From Nonomuraea jabiensis (GTDB taxonomy: Bacteria; Actinomycetota; Actinomycetes; Streptosporangiales; Streptosporangiaceae), in the NCBI RefSeq assembly GCF_014204795.1, contig NZ_JACHMB010000001.1, forward strand, positions 11,296,501 to 11,360,500: a DNA stretch of 64,000 bases. Direction: 5' to 3'. This document shows positions 24,776-34,062 of the stretch, one piece after another (position 1 is the first letter of the stretch; each line of letters starts with the position of its first letter). The position numbers and the translations under genes were made by a program. A model generated the notes under the pieces. That model did not search any database, was not told the origin of the DNA, and saw only the letters and a program-made list of their open reading frames with translations.

Positions 24776-25934
24776 GCAGGGCCGCAGCGCGATCGTGGCC
24801 GGGGCCGGGATCGGCGGGCTGGCCGCGGCCGTCGGCCTGCTGCGCGGCGGATGGGACGTGACCGTGCTGGAGCAGGCCCGGGAGCTGGGAGAGGTGGGCG
24901 CCGGCTGGTCGTTCGCGCCGAACGCGTTGCGCGCGGCCGACGCCCTGGGCGTCGGCGAGGAGTTCCGGGCGTGCTCGGTGCCCACCGAGGCGGGCGCCAC
25001 GATGCGGCTGCCGGACGGGACCTATCTGATGCGGTTCCAGCCGGACGCCGACCCGGCGCTGCTCGCCAACCACCGTGCCGACCTGCAGCGCGTGCTGGCC
25101 CGGCACGTGCCGGCAGAGCAGATCCGTACCAGCGCTGCGGTGACCGGCGTCCGCCAGGACGGCGACGGCGTCACCGTCACCTGCCGGGACGGCGGCGAGG
25201 TGCGGGCCGATCTGCTGGTCGGGGCGGACGGCATCCACAGCACCGTACGCCGCCGCGTCTGGCCGGACGCGCCCGAGCCCGTCTTCCAGCGCATCCTGTG
25301 CTGGCGTGGGGTGACAGAGCCAGGCGCGGTCGGGCCGGTGAGCGGGTTTCAGACCTGGGGCCGCGGCGCCCGGTTCGGCGCGCACCCGTTGATCGGCGAG
25401 CGGGTGTTCTGGTTCCTCACCGTCCGCCAGGAGCAGCCGGGCCTGCGCTTCGACGACGATCTCGGCGAGGTCTCGGCCAGGACGCGCGGCTGGCACGACC
25501 CCATCGCGGCGCTGCTGGCCGCCACGCCGCCCGAAGCGGTGCTGTGCCACGACATCTACGACCTGGACCCGCTGCCCTCCTACGCCAAGGGCCGCATCGC
25601 ACTGCTCGGCGACGCCGCCCACGCGATGACCCCCTTCCTGGCCCAAGGCGCCTGCCAGGCACTGGAGGACGCCGTCGTACTCGCAGCCGAGGCAGCCCGG
25701 ACGAGCTCCGTCCCACAGGCCCTGAACCGCTACGACCAGGCCCGCCGCCCCCGCACCCAGCAGGTGCAGCGCATGGCCAGGACCGACCCCAAGCTCAGCC
25801 TGTCCACCAGCGGTGCCACCTACCGGCTCATGACCACGATGACCCGCCTGGCCTCCTCCGGCGTGGCCCGCCGCAAGAGCGCCCGGCTCTGGGACTGGAC
25901 CCCACCCCCTCTCTCCACAGAAGGCACACGATGA
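24759..25934 (+). CDS. FAD-dependent aromatic-type monooxygenase
   Basis: A 391-residue group A flavoprotein monooxygenase. The FAD-binding Rossmann motif is AIVAGAGIGGLAAAVGLL near residues 11-28, the DG motif is DLLVGADGIHSTVR and the second FAD motif is RIALLGDAAHAMTPFLAQGACQALEDA. These are the three signatures of the salicylate/p-hydroxybenzoate hydroxylase group, which uses NAD(P)H and O2 to hydroxylate a small ring or an imide-like substrate. ATG 24759 overlaps the regulator stop; its own stop overlaps the next gene (ATGA). The substrate is unknown. Confidence 0.88.
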   Translation: MPMRREQGRSAIVAGAGIGGLAAAVGLLRGGWDVTVLEQARELGEVGAGWSFAPNALRAADALGVGEEFRACSVPTEAGATMRLPDGTYLMRFQPDADPALLANHRADLQRVLARHVPAEQIRTSAAVTGVRQDGDGVTVTCRDGGEVRADLLVGADGIHSTVRRRVWPDAPEPVFQRILCWRGVTEPGAVGPVSGFQTWGRGARFGAHPLIGERVFWFLTVRQEQPGLRFDDDLGEVSARTRGWHDPIAALLAATPPEAVLCHDIYDLDPLPSYAKGRIALLGDAAHAMTPFLAQGACQALEDAVVLAAEAARTSSVPQALNRYDQARRPRTQQVQRMARTDPKLSLSTSGATYRLMTTMTRLASSGVARRKSARLWDWTPPPLSTEGTR

Positions 25935-26881
25935 CGATCGAGCACATCAGGTTCCGCAGCGGCGACGTACACTGCGCGGCCGACCTCTACCTGCCGCAGG
26001 AAGCCGACGGGCCGGTGCCCGGCGTGGTGATGGGGCACAGCGTCCACATGGTCAAGGAGGCACTGGCGCCCGGCGCCGCCTACCTGGTCCGTGCCGGTTT
26101 CGCCGTCCTCGCCATCGACTACCGCACCATCGGCGCCAGTGAGGGCCACCCGCGCGGCCAGGTCTTCCCGCACCGCTACGTCGACGACGTCCGCAACGCC
26201 ATCACCTACCTGCAAGGCCGACCCGAGGTCGACGCGGCCAGGATCGGGTTGTGGGGGCACAGCCTGGGCGCCACCGTGGCGATCCAGGCGGCCGCGATCG
26301 ACCGCCGAGTCGCATGCGTCGCCTGCCAGAACCCCAGCATGTTCAATGGCTGGCGCGCGATGGAGAAGGCCCGCGGCCGGGCCGGCGTCCAAGCGATCCT
26401 CGATGTCGTCGATCAGGACCTGCGGCAACGCCAGGAGACGGGGAAGGGGATGCGCATGCCGCTGCTCGGCACCGGCGATCCGCACATCGTGGACTACCTG
26501 CAGCTGGCCAAGGAGGTCTACCCTACGTTCGACGACGAGGTGGAGGCCGAGTCGCTGGCCCAGGTGCTGCTCTGGGTGCCGGAGGCGTTCATTGAGCGCG
26601 TCGCCCCCCGGCCACTCCTCATGGTCACCGGGCGCGAGGATCTCACCCACGACATCGACGAGGTCCTGGCCGCCTACGACCAAGCCCGCGAACCGAAACG
26701 CCTGGAGATCCTGCCATATGACGAACGCGGCCTGTCCGTAGAACCCGGACTCGGCCAAGCGATGAGCCTCGCGGCCGAGTGGTTCCACCGACACCTGATC
26801 GAGGCAGAGCCGTTCGTCCCCTCCCCACCGGCCAGCGAGGTACGCGCCAAGGGCTTGCGCCCCGAATTCACTTCTCAGTAA
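25931..26881 (+). CDS. Alpha/beta hydrolase, dienelactone/acetyl-esterase-like
   Basis: A 316-residue alpha/beta hydrolase with the nucleophile elbow GHSLGA (Ser near residue 113), an N-terminal strand pattern GVVMGHSVHMVKE and the late Asp in TGREDLTHD. At the place where the catalytic His usually follows (GAGHF pattern after the last strand) it reads LPYDERGLSVEP, with no His, so either another residue serves or activity is altered. The frame is intact and coupled to the monooxygenase by an ATGA overlap. It probably acts on the product of that enzyme, for example as a lactone or ester hydrolase (inference). Confidence 0.8.
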   Translation: MTIEHIRFRSGDVHCAADLYLPQEADGPVPGVVMGHSVHMVKEALAPGAAYLVRAGFAVLAIDYRTIGASEGHPRGQVFPHRYVDDVRNAITYLQGRPEVDAARIGLWGHSLGATVAIQAAAIDRRVACVACQNPSMFNGWRAMEKARGRAGVQAILDVVDQDLRQRQETGKGMRMPLLGTGDPHIVDYLQLAKEVYPTFDDEVEAESLAQVLLWVPEAFIERVAPRPLLMVTGREDLTHDIDEVLAAYDQAREPKRLEILPYDERGLSVEPGLGQAMSLAAEWFHRHLIEAEPFVPSPPASEVRAKGLRPEFTSQ

Positions 26882-27044
26882 TCGGGGGGTCGGTGCACAG
26901 GCGTTCGCGTTGCTCCTGGTCAGAGCACGACCGGATGGCTCCGGGCTCGAACACAGCGGGGATGGCGAGCTGCCGAAGGGGTGGGCGGCAGCGGCGGATC
27001 CCGCGATACGGGCGTGAAGCGGGAACGACGCCGAGGGCTGCCGC

Positions 27045-28868
27045 ATGATCTTTCGCAGGAAGAAGCCGGAACCGCAGAGCCTTGCCGCCAACGGGCCGGC
27101 CAGTGTCGTCGCGACCAACGCCACCGACGTGAGCACCAGCGTCCACTATGGCCTCGCTCCTGGCTCCGTCCGAGCGGCGGGTGACGTCCGCGGACCCGAA
27201 CGCCTGGTCCGGCTTCCCTTCCACCTGCGGACCTTCGTCGGCCGCACGACCGAACTCACCTTGCTCGACCAGGCGCTCGTTGGGCCCGGAAGCGCGGTCA
27301 TCTACGCCGCACACGGCCTCGACGGCATCGGCAAGAGCGCCTTGGCCGCCCACTGGGCTGACCGGCGGCGTACCGACCATGGCGTCATCTGGTGGATCAC
27401 CGCCGACTCTCCCGCCGCCCTGCGCACGGGCCTCGCCGACCTGGCCGTCGCCCCCCAGCCCGACGAGGCCCTCGAGTTACTCCGCCGTGTCTCCGACGCC
27501 ACCGACCTGACTGGCGCCGCCGATTTGTGCGCCGACCTGGACTACCTGCCCCTGGCCATTGAACAGGTCGGTGCCTACCTGCTGCACACCGGCCTAAGCC
27601 CCGCGGAATCCCTGCGGCTCCTCGACACCTCTGACCCCATCGACAGCGACGTCGAACATGCTGTCACCCGCCTGTGGCACATCACCCTCGACCGTCTCAC
27701 CCCCGAAGCCGCCCGCCTCCTGCGCCTCCTCGCCTGGTCCCGAAGAAATCCCCCGCTCGCTCCTCACCCCGCTCCTGCCGGAACCCGCTCTCGCCTCCGC
27801 CCTGGACACCTTCGCCGACTACCGCCTGATCTCCCTCGCGGACGACACCATCTCGGTACACCGGCGGGTGCAGTCCCTCGCCCGCACTCCCGGCCCCCGC
27901 CGCAGCCCCCAAGAGATCACCCAAGCCCGCGCCCAAGCGGTCGACCTCCTGCGCGAAGCGATGGAACCTCTCGTGGGCGGCCCTCAAGCCTTCCGCCTCA
28001 TGAATCCGTTCATCCCCCACGCTGAGGTCCTCCTCGACCACATCCCCCCGAGGATGACACCTCCGACATGGTGCTCTTACTCGGCATCGTCGGCTCCCAA
28101 TTCCTCGTCTGGAACCGGTATGAAAAGGCGGTCGTCCTCTTCGAGCGCGCCCTGGCGGCCGGACGCACATGGACGAATCAGCCCCGCGAGGTCATGTTCC
28201 AGCTGGAGAACAACCTGGCCGTCGCCCATGGCTGCATGGGCGACCATGAAACCGCTCTCGCGCTCCTGCGAGAGCGCATCGCCAACTACACCACCGAACT
28301 CGGCGCCGACGCCCCGCTCACCGCCGAGGCACGGTTGAACCTCGCCGACGCTCTCCAGGCCGCACAACGGTCCAGTGAAGCCGCCACCCTCCTTGAGGAG
28401 ATCATCGCCGAGGCCACACCGGTCCTCGGTGCCGACCATCGCCTGCTCCAGCAGACCACCGCAAGGCTCACCCAACTCCGTATCCAGACAGCGGGATCAT
28501 CCGCGATCCCGCTGCTTGAAGACGTCTATAACAGCCACCTCCGCGACCACGGCATCGACGACGTCCAAACCAGCACCGCCCGCGTCCGGCTCATCGAGGC
28601 GTACATGGAAGAACGGGACTACACCCGCGCGATCCCGCTCCTGGAACAAGAGCACGCCCACAAGGCCGACCGCTTCGGCCTCGACCACGACAGTGCCATC
28701 ACCGTGCGCTCCCAGCTCGTCCTGGCCTGCGTCTCCACCGGGGACACCGAACGCCTCCGGCCCCTGGGCACCCGGATCGGTCTCGACCTGGACCTCACCC
28801 TCGGCCCAGACCGCCCCTCCGCCCGATCCCTCCGCGACGCCCTCCCGTTCTTGCTGGACGGGGCATGA
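27045..28868 (+). pseudogene. NB-ARC/TPR protein broken by two frameshifts
   Basis: Three successive frames together encode one STAND-type ATPase of about 607 residues. Frame 1 (from ATG 27045) has FVGRTTEL, the P-loop GLDGIGKSAL at residues 91-100 and the LPLAIEQVGAYL motif. Near 27736 the reading must shift to continue as GPEEIPRSLL and the winged-helix region VHRRVQSLAR. At the C6 run 28034-28039 it must shift again (one C too few) to continue as DMVLLLGIVGSQ and TPR helices to the stop. Such proteins act as signalling or defence switches. The breaks may be real decay or assembly errors; the C6 site is a typical indel position. Confidence 0.75.
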
Positions 28869-29131
28869 CCCCTGCGGTGGTCCGGACGGCGAAAGCGGGC
28901 GCCACGCTCGCCGTCGCGGCGACCGTGAACGTGGCCACTTCCCTGATCACTGACGACCTCACCGCGGGTTGGCTGGCGGCCGGCGTTACCACGCGGGTCG
29001 AGACCTCCACGGCATCGCCCCACCACGGCCCCGAACCCGGACCGGGCATCAGCGCACCGGGACGCGGCGCCCTCGCCGCGGGTGGCGACATCGACCAGGC
29101 CCACACCGAAGGCCGGGAACCCGGCCCTTGA
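28865..29131 (+). CDS. Small protein coupled to the NB-ARC/TPR gene
   Basis: An 88-residue product starting at an ATG that overlaps the TPR stop (ATGA). It is low in complexity: an Ala/Thr/Val segment (TLAVAATVNVATSLITDDL) then Gly/Pro-rich sequence ending in ALAAGGDIDQAH. The pattern resembles the N-terminus of the NB-ARC protein (SVVATNATDVSTSVHYGLAPG, VRAAGDVRG), suggesting that both share a short repeat-like motif used for association. I recognise no family. The overlapping start is the main evidence that it is translated. Confidence 0.45.
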   Translation: MTPAVVRTAKAGATLAVAATVNVATSLITDDLTAGWLAAGVTTRVETSTASPHHGPEPGPGISAPGRGALAAGGDIDQAHTEGREPGP

Positions 29132-29511
29132 CGGCCCTCCCCTGCGTACGGGCCCTTTCAGGCGTGTTCGTAGGGCTGTGAGGGAGAGCTGGTGAAGGGG
29201 GAAGAGAGACGGCAGGACCCGGTGCGGCGGCAGCAGCTCTACGATCCAGCGAGCGAGCTCGAAGAATCATCCCCGATCTTGTCACTGATGGTGAACAGAG
29301 CAGCATTCGGTATCAATCGTGGGGTTGCTGTTCAGCTGACCTGGCCGGACTCAATCGCGTGTACCTGGTGACAGCAGTCTTACCGACACCCGTTTCACCC
29401 GGCGCCTTCCCCGCATCACCTGACGCGCTGCCCTGGGCCGCGCTGCCGTCAGAGGTGTTGCCATGGGCGGTGCTGCGGTCGGCGGCGGATGGGCTCGCGG
29501 CCTCTGGTGTG
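29132..29511. other. No recognisable gene
   Basis: This 380-base stretch lies between the small NB-ARC-linked gene and the STAS gene. A weak frame from GTG 29192 (about 58 codons) has no recognisable sequence. The part next to the STAS stop is Ala/Ser/Gly-rich in one minus-strand frame and could be a decayed C-terminal extension of the STAS protein. I see no terminator or clear promoter. Confidence 0.5.
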
Positions 29512-29862
29512 TCAATCGCGAGTGGGCCAGGCCGAGGCGTGCGTCAGGTCGCTGTAAGGGGGGAACAGATCCACCAGCTGGGTGACCGTGAGCAGCCGGG
29601 CCAGGCTGCCCTGCACGCCGATCAGCCGCAGCGCCCCGCCACGTTTCTCGGCCCGGCGCTGGGCCTCGATGAGGACCCACAGGCCATGGGAGTCACAAAA
29701 CTCCAGCTGCGCGGTATCGACCACGATGCGCGGCCGGGATGCGGTCAACAGCTCATCCAGCGCGTGCAGCAGGGTGAGGTGGGTCTGGTGATCCAGCTCT
29801 CCCGCCAACCCCAGGAGGGCGAAGCGGGGACGCTGCTTGATAGTGATCGTTAACTGTGTCAT
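29512..29862 (-). CDS. STAS-domain anti-sigma factor antagonist
   Basis: A 116-residue STAS protein of the SpoIIAA/RsbV type. Strand-helix pattern and signature (LAGELDHQTHLTLLHAL ... FCDSHGLWVL) match the family. The phosphorylation-site segment reads D57-S58-H59-G60, so the serine matching SpoIIAA Ser58 is present, unlike in the STAS protein at 20279. It should therefore be controlled by an anti-sigma kinase, none of which is encoded nearby. ATG 29862 has a weak AAAGG upstream. A short C-terminal tail (HASAWPTRD) follows the domain. It lies alone in the accessory region. Confidence 0.8.
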   Translation of the reverse strand: MTQLTITIKQRPRFALLGLAGELDHQTHLTLLHALDELLTASRPRIVVDTAQLEFCDSHGLWVLIEAQRRAEKRGGALRLIGVQGSLARLLTVTQLVDLFPPYSDLTHASAWPTRD

Positions 29863-30066
29863 GCCTTTCGGATGGGGGTCGACTCGGGACAGGAAGCCTG
29901 TCCCGTGCTGCGGCGATGGACACCTGGCCCGGCCGCCGTAGCCACTTCAGCGATTCCCTCTACCCCGCTCTTCGGCGGCTAAATATCGACTCACACGCTG
30001 CCTTGCCGATCGGGCGCGTTCCTGGCGCTCGAAGCCTGGCGCGGCCGGCGTCCGCCGCCACAGGTC

Positions 30067-30418
30067 TCAGGGCGTATCCCGGCGCGGCGCCTCCGTCTCG
30101 ACGCCGTGAGCCCGAGCTTGCCGGTCTTGCCCGGCCGCCAGGCGGTGTAGCCGCTCCAGCTGCCGGCGGAGCGCCGACACGGCAGCACTGGTCTGGGCCG
30201 GCAGCAAAGAGGCTGCCTGATCCATGCGCTCAGCCGCCGCTGCCGCGTCGTCGTCGGGAACGTCGTCGGCACGCCCTTGGGCCGGTGCACCCCATCGACG
30301 GGACGGGGTCTTCGCGCCCGCGTCTGCTCGCGGCCCGGGCCGCCTCCTCAGGCTCCAGACGCTCGGCGCGCTCGCGCAGCGCCGGCACCTGCCTGCGTGC
30401 GCCCACCCACAGGGTCAT
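30067..30418 (-). pseudogene. Frameshifted coiled-coil-type hypothetical gene
   Basis: From ATG 30418 one frame encodes a helical, charged stretch (LRERAERLEPEEAARAASRR). A second frame, from about 30290 to the stop at 30067-30069, encodes DDAAAAAERMDQAASLLPAQ and SALRRQLERLHRLAAGQDRQ, again helical with heptad-like Leu spacing. Joined by one frameshift near 30280 they would give a soluble coiled-coil protein of about 115 residues. No family is recognised. Being broken, it fits the decay of the surrounding region. Confidence 0.4.
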
Positions 30419-30673
30419 CTTGTCCCCCGACCTCCCCGACCCCAGCCCCTGCGACCAAAATCGTTAGTCAGCAGGCTCTTACAGAGGTGGGACGATTCCG
30501 CTGGCCACCAGCTGCGTTCACAAATAACAGGCGGAAGTAACCCGCGAAGCCGAGCTCGCCGCAACCGTCCTGACACCTGGTCTTCTGCCGATGAAAATTT
30601 CACGAATGGTCCAGGGGAATCGCCGGTCATCCCCACGATCCGAAGCCGGGTTGCGCGGCATCGCTAGTCCCCC
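30419..30673. other. Non-coding, no feature recognised
   Basis: About 255 bases with mixed composition, lower in GC than the flanks around 30500-30620. No intact reading frame with typical codon bias, tRNA or terminator was found. It may hold an insertion-element remnant, but no transposase-like peptide could be read in any frame. Confidence 0.4.
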
Positions 30674-30702
30674 TTGACGCCATACATTGGACGTCATACG
30701 TT
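30674..30702 (+). promoter_or_regulatory. Promoter of the GH95 gene with a long leader
   Basis: TTGACG (30674-30679) and TACGTT (30697-30702) with the optimal 17-base spacer give a near-consensus promoter. Transcription would begin near 30709, leaving a leader of about 190 bases before the GH95 ATG. CATAC occurs twice between and at the boxes (30680-30684, 30695-30699). The leader shows no obvious riboswitch. Confidence 0.55.
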
Positions 30703-30902
30703 TCGGCGAACCTATTCCTTGTCGGATGCCTTGTCGCGTTGACGAACCACATCGTTTCCTCAGGTCCGGAGTCGACGTTCTACCGCATGCCCCACATCAC
30801 GGTGTTTCGTCGAACGGCGACTGGTACGGGGCGATGAACCAGCCATGGCGGCACGGGCGGCATTAGGTAAAACCATCACCCACCTCGCCATCAGGAGTTT
30901 CG

Positions 30903-33794
30903 ATGAGCACGCCGATGAACCGTCGACACTTCATCGCCACCACTGTGGCCACCGCCGGCGCTGCCGGGCTGCCTCCGGCAATCTTCGATGGCCGAGCGGC
31001 TGCTGCCGTGCCGCCGCAGCTGACGCTGCCGCAACGCGGCATCTACGATACGGCCGCCGCGGCAGGTTGGACCGATGCCTTCCTGACCGGCAACGGTGAG
31101 TACGGGGCCATGCTCTACGGTGCGCCCAGCCTGGAGAAGGTGGTCTTCACCCATCATCGGTTCGTGATGCCCAACGGCACCCGTAACGTGACTCCGCCGG
31201 TGCTGTCGGGCCGATTGGCGGGGGTCAGGGACAAGGCGCTTGCCGGCGACTTCAGCGGTGCCACCAGTGACTTCACCTCCGGCTGGTCGTTGCGCTGGAC
31301 CCAGACCTTCCATCCGGGCTATGAGCTGCAGATCAGCACCCCAGAAATGACGACGGTCAACAACTACGCCCGGATCACCGATTTCAGGACCGGTGAGGTC
31401 ACCTCGACGTGGACCGACGGTTACGGTACGTGGAGCCGCCGGGCTTTCGCGTCCCGAGCCGACGGGGTCATCGTCCACGAGCTCACTCCCGCGCCGGGCC
31501 GGACGATCGACACCACGCTCGGCGTCAACACGGTCCTGAGCGGCGTGCCGGGGTCCGTCGGTTTCACCACCCTGGCCACGGTCGGCAACGGTGACGGCTA
31601 CCTGAACCTGCGGGGCAGATACCCCGCCGGGCAGGGGGCGTTCGGCTATGAGGGCGTCACCCGGGTGATCGCGACCGGCGGTTCGGTACGGGTGAGCGGG
31701 TCGGCCATCGTGGTGGCCTCGGCGACCAAGCTCGTGCTGCTGACCAAACTCGACCGCTACGAGTCGTCCACCGCGTGGGACGCGAAACCGCTGCACACGG
31801 CGCTGGCCGCGCTGAGCGCCGACTACACGGGCTTGCTCACGCGGCATACTGCCCTGCACACCGCGCTGTACGACCGTTCACGCCTCGACCTGAACGTCAG
31901 CGCCGCCGATCGGCAATTGTCGACCAGCGAGTTGATCGCGCGGCAGAATGCCAACCGCAATGTCATCGACCTCGCGTTGTTGGAGCGGATGTACGACTCC
32001 GGCCGTTACCTGTTCCTCAGTTCCAGCGGCATCCTGCCGCCGCGGCTGACCGGCCTGTGGACGGGCGCCTGGGACGCGGCATGGGCCGGCGACTTCACCA
32101 CCGACGCCAACGTCAACTTCCAGGTCGCAGGCGGCAACATCCTGTCCCTCACCGAAGCCATGGACGGCTACTTCAACCTGATTCTCGGCCAGATCAACGA
32201 CTGGCGCACCAACGCCAGAAACCTCTACGGCGCTCGCGGCCTGCTCGCTCCCTCCCGGACCGACGGCGAGTACGGCAAGATGCTGCACTTCGACGGCGGG
32301 TTCCCCGGGCACACCTGGATTGGCGGCGCCGACTGGCTGCTCTATCCACTGCTCGAGTACTACCAGGTCACCGGTGACGCCACCTTCTATCGCACCAAGC
32401 TCGCTCCGGTCCTGATCGAGCTCGCGTCGTTCTACGAGGACTTCCTCACCCGCACCGACGCCAACGGCAAGGTCATCTTCGTGCCGTGCTTCTCCATGGA
32501 GAACAGCCCCGGCAACACGGGCAGGCAGTTGTCGATCAATGCGACCGGCGAGATCGCCGCGGGCAAGCACGCGCTGCAGGCCGCCATCGAGGCTGCCAAC
32601 TTCCTCGGGACCGAGCAGGGCCCAGGCCAAGGCGTGCAACGCTGGACCGCCTTGCTGGCCAAGATACCCGATTACCGGATCAACGGCGACGGGGCGCTCG
32701 CGGAATGGTCGTGGCCCAGCCTGAGCGACCGATACAACCACCGTCACGTACAGCACATGTACCCGCTCTGGCCGCTGCACGAGATCAACCCCGAAGACAA
32801 ACCCGACCTGATCCGCTACGCGAGCCGCGCCCTGGATCTGCGAGGGGACGAGGCAGGGGAGGCTCACGGCGCCATCCACCGCAGCCTCGCCCGAGCCCGG
32901 CTCAAGGACGGCGTCGGCGTGTACACCAACGTGCGGAAGATTCTGGGCAACAACATGATCTTCCGGTCGTTGATGACCTCGCACAACCCGAACCTGGCGA
33001 TCTACAACGCCGATGCCGCCAATTCGCTGCCCGCGATTCTCGCCGAGGCATTGATCTACACGAGGCCCGGCATCCTGGAGTTGCTGCCCGCCCTGCCCGA
33101 TCAGTTCGCCAAGGGCACGATCACCGGCGTGCGCGGCCGCAACCGCATCCGGATCGAGTCCCTCACATGGGACCTCGGCGCCCGGACCGTCACCGCCACC
33201 GTCGTCTCCGACATCACCCAGACCGTAACGCTCATCTCCCGGCGCGGAATCGCTTCCGTTTCCACCGGTGCGAGCGTCGCCGCCTCGCCGTTGGGCAGCT
33301 ACGCCAGGCAGGTGTCGCTCACCGCAGGTACGACTACCCGGATCACCGTCGAGTTGGGCGCCGGCGGCCCGTCCACCGGCGTCGTCCGCCTGGTCAACCG
33401 CAACAGCGGTAAGGTGCTTGACGTCTCGGGCGCCTCCACCGCCGACGGCGCCGCCATCGTCCAATGGCGCTGGAGCGGCGGGCCCAACCAGCAGTGGCGG
33501 ATGTCGCAGAACTCCGACGGCTCCTTACGGCTGTCCGGTGTCGGCAGCGGCAAGGTCCTCAGCAGCCCGAACGCCAACCAGGGCGCCGCCCTCGTCCAGG
33601 CGACCGATAACAACGGCGCGAACCAGCAGTGGAAACTCCTTCCCGCAGCCACAAGCGGCTACTACCGACTCGTCAACATCGGCAACGGATTGTGCGCGGA
33701 CGTCGAAGGGGGCTCCACAGCCGACGGCGCCCGAATCATCCAATGGGCTGGCAACAACGGCGCCAACCAGGAATGGCAGATCGTCACCATATGA
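30903..33794 (+). CDS. Tat-exported GH95 alpha-L-fucosidase with ricin-type lectin domain
   Basis: A 963-residue secreted enzyme. The N-terminus carries a Tat signal (NRRHFIATT, then a hydrophobic stretch, Ala-rich cleavage near 34). The GH95 architecture follows: N-terminal beta domain (about 40-290), alpha/alpha barrel (about 320-690) with the TDANVNFQVAGGN strand region that carries the catalytic Asn pair in this family and GNNMIF near its end, then a beta domain. GH95 enzymes are inverting alpha-1,2-L-fucosidases or related galactosidases. Residues about 820-963 form a ricin-type beta-trefoil with three QxW repeats (NQQW, NQQW, NQEW), a sugar-binding module. AGGAG precedes ATG 30903. Confidence 0.9.
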   Translation: MSTPMNRRHFIATTVATAGAAGLPPAIFDGRAAAAVPPQLTLPQRGIYDTAAAAGWTDAFLTGNGEYGAMLYGAPSLEKVVFTHHRFVMPNGTRNVTPPVLSGRLAGVRDKALAGDFSGATSDFTSGWSLRWTQTFHPGYELQISTPEMTTVNNYARITDFRTGEVTSTWTDGYGTWSRRAFASRADGVIVHELTPAPGRTIDTTLGVNTVLSGVPGSVGFTTLATVGNGDGYLNLRGRYPAGQGAFGYEGVTRVIATGGSVRVSGSAIVVASATKLVLLTKLDRYESSTAWDAKPLHTALAALSADYTGLLTRHTALHTALYDRSRLDLNVSAADRQLSTSELIARQNANRNVIDLALLERMYDSGRYLFLSSSGILPPRLTGLWTGAWDAAWAGDFTTDANVNFQVAGGNILSLTEAMDGYFNLILGQINDWRTNARNLYGARGLLAPSRTDGEYGKMLHFDGGFPGHTWIGGADWLLYPLLEYYQVTGDATFYRTKLAPVLIELASFYEDFLTRTDANGKVIFVPCFSMENSPGNTGRQLSINATGEIAAGKHALQAAIEAANFLGTEQGPGQGVQRWTALLAKIPDYRINGDGALAEWSWPSLSDRYNHRHVQHMYPLWPLHEINPEDKPDLIRYASRALDLRGDEAGEAHGAIHRSLARARLKDGVGVYTNVRKILGNNMIFRSLMTSHNPNLAIYNADAANSLPAILAEALIYTRPGILELLPALPDQFAKGTITGVRGRNRIRIESLTWDLGARTVTATVVSDITQTVTLISRRGIASVSTGASVAASPLGSYARQVSLTAGTTTRITVELGAGGPSTGVVRLVNRNSGKVLDVSGASTADGAAIVQWRWSGGPNQQWRMSQNSDGSLRLSGVGSGKVLSSPNANQGAALVQATDNNGANQQWKLLPAATSGYYRLVNIGNGLCADVEGGSTADGARIIQWAGNNGANQEWQIVTI

Positions 33795-33871
33795 CACCCC
33801 GGACCCACCCACGCGTTCCGTCGCACTACCTCGCTGCCGAGGTTGTCACTTCAGGTGTCTTTACTTGATTC

Positions 33872-33947
33872 GGCCTGGATAGGCGGTGCATTGCTGCACC
33901 GAGGCCCCCTCAGAACCGTGCGGGCCACTCCTCGCGGCACACGGCTC
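33872..33947 (-). mobile_element. Group II intron 3' end (domains V and VI) remnant
   Basis: Read on the minus strand, 33947-33913 is a 35-base domain-V-like hairpin: it begins GAGCCGTG, with the catalytic AGC triad, and ends GCACGGTTC. It is followed by a domain-VI-like hairpin (CGGTGCAGCAATGCACCG core) and a CCTATCC segment where the branch A is usually found. The distal loop of domain V (GAGG) departs from the GNRA consensus. No reverse-transcriptase gene is present upstream, where 34063-36000 encodes an unrelated protein. It is a decayed intron end. Confidence 0.5.
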
Positions 33948-34062
33948 AAGCAAGCCCCGGATGAAATCGCGAACGCCCCGGTATGTTTCTGTTATCCCCA
34001 TCCGTCCCCTCCGTCACTCTCACCAAAGCCTCCACACGGGAGGCAACGGCAGTAAGGCAGCA

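Noticed and set aside
29192..29368. Small frame of about 58 codons starting at GTG 29192
   Set aside because: Neither composition nor motif supports it, and nothing similar is recognised. Kept only as a note in the non-coding entry.
30419..30660. Possible insertion-sequence end near 30470 (AGGCTCTTACAGAGG)
   Set aside because: No matching second end or transposase peptide could be read, so it does not meet the evidence standard.
33872..33947. tRNA gene or simple terminator
   Set aside because: There is no cloverleaf or T-loop GGTTCGA arrangement, and the two-hairpin pattern with the AGC triad fits a group II intron end better than a terminator.
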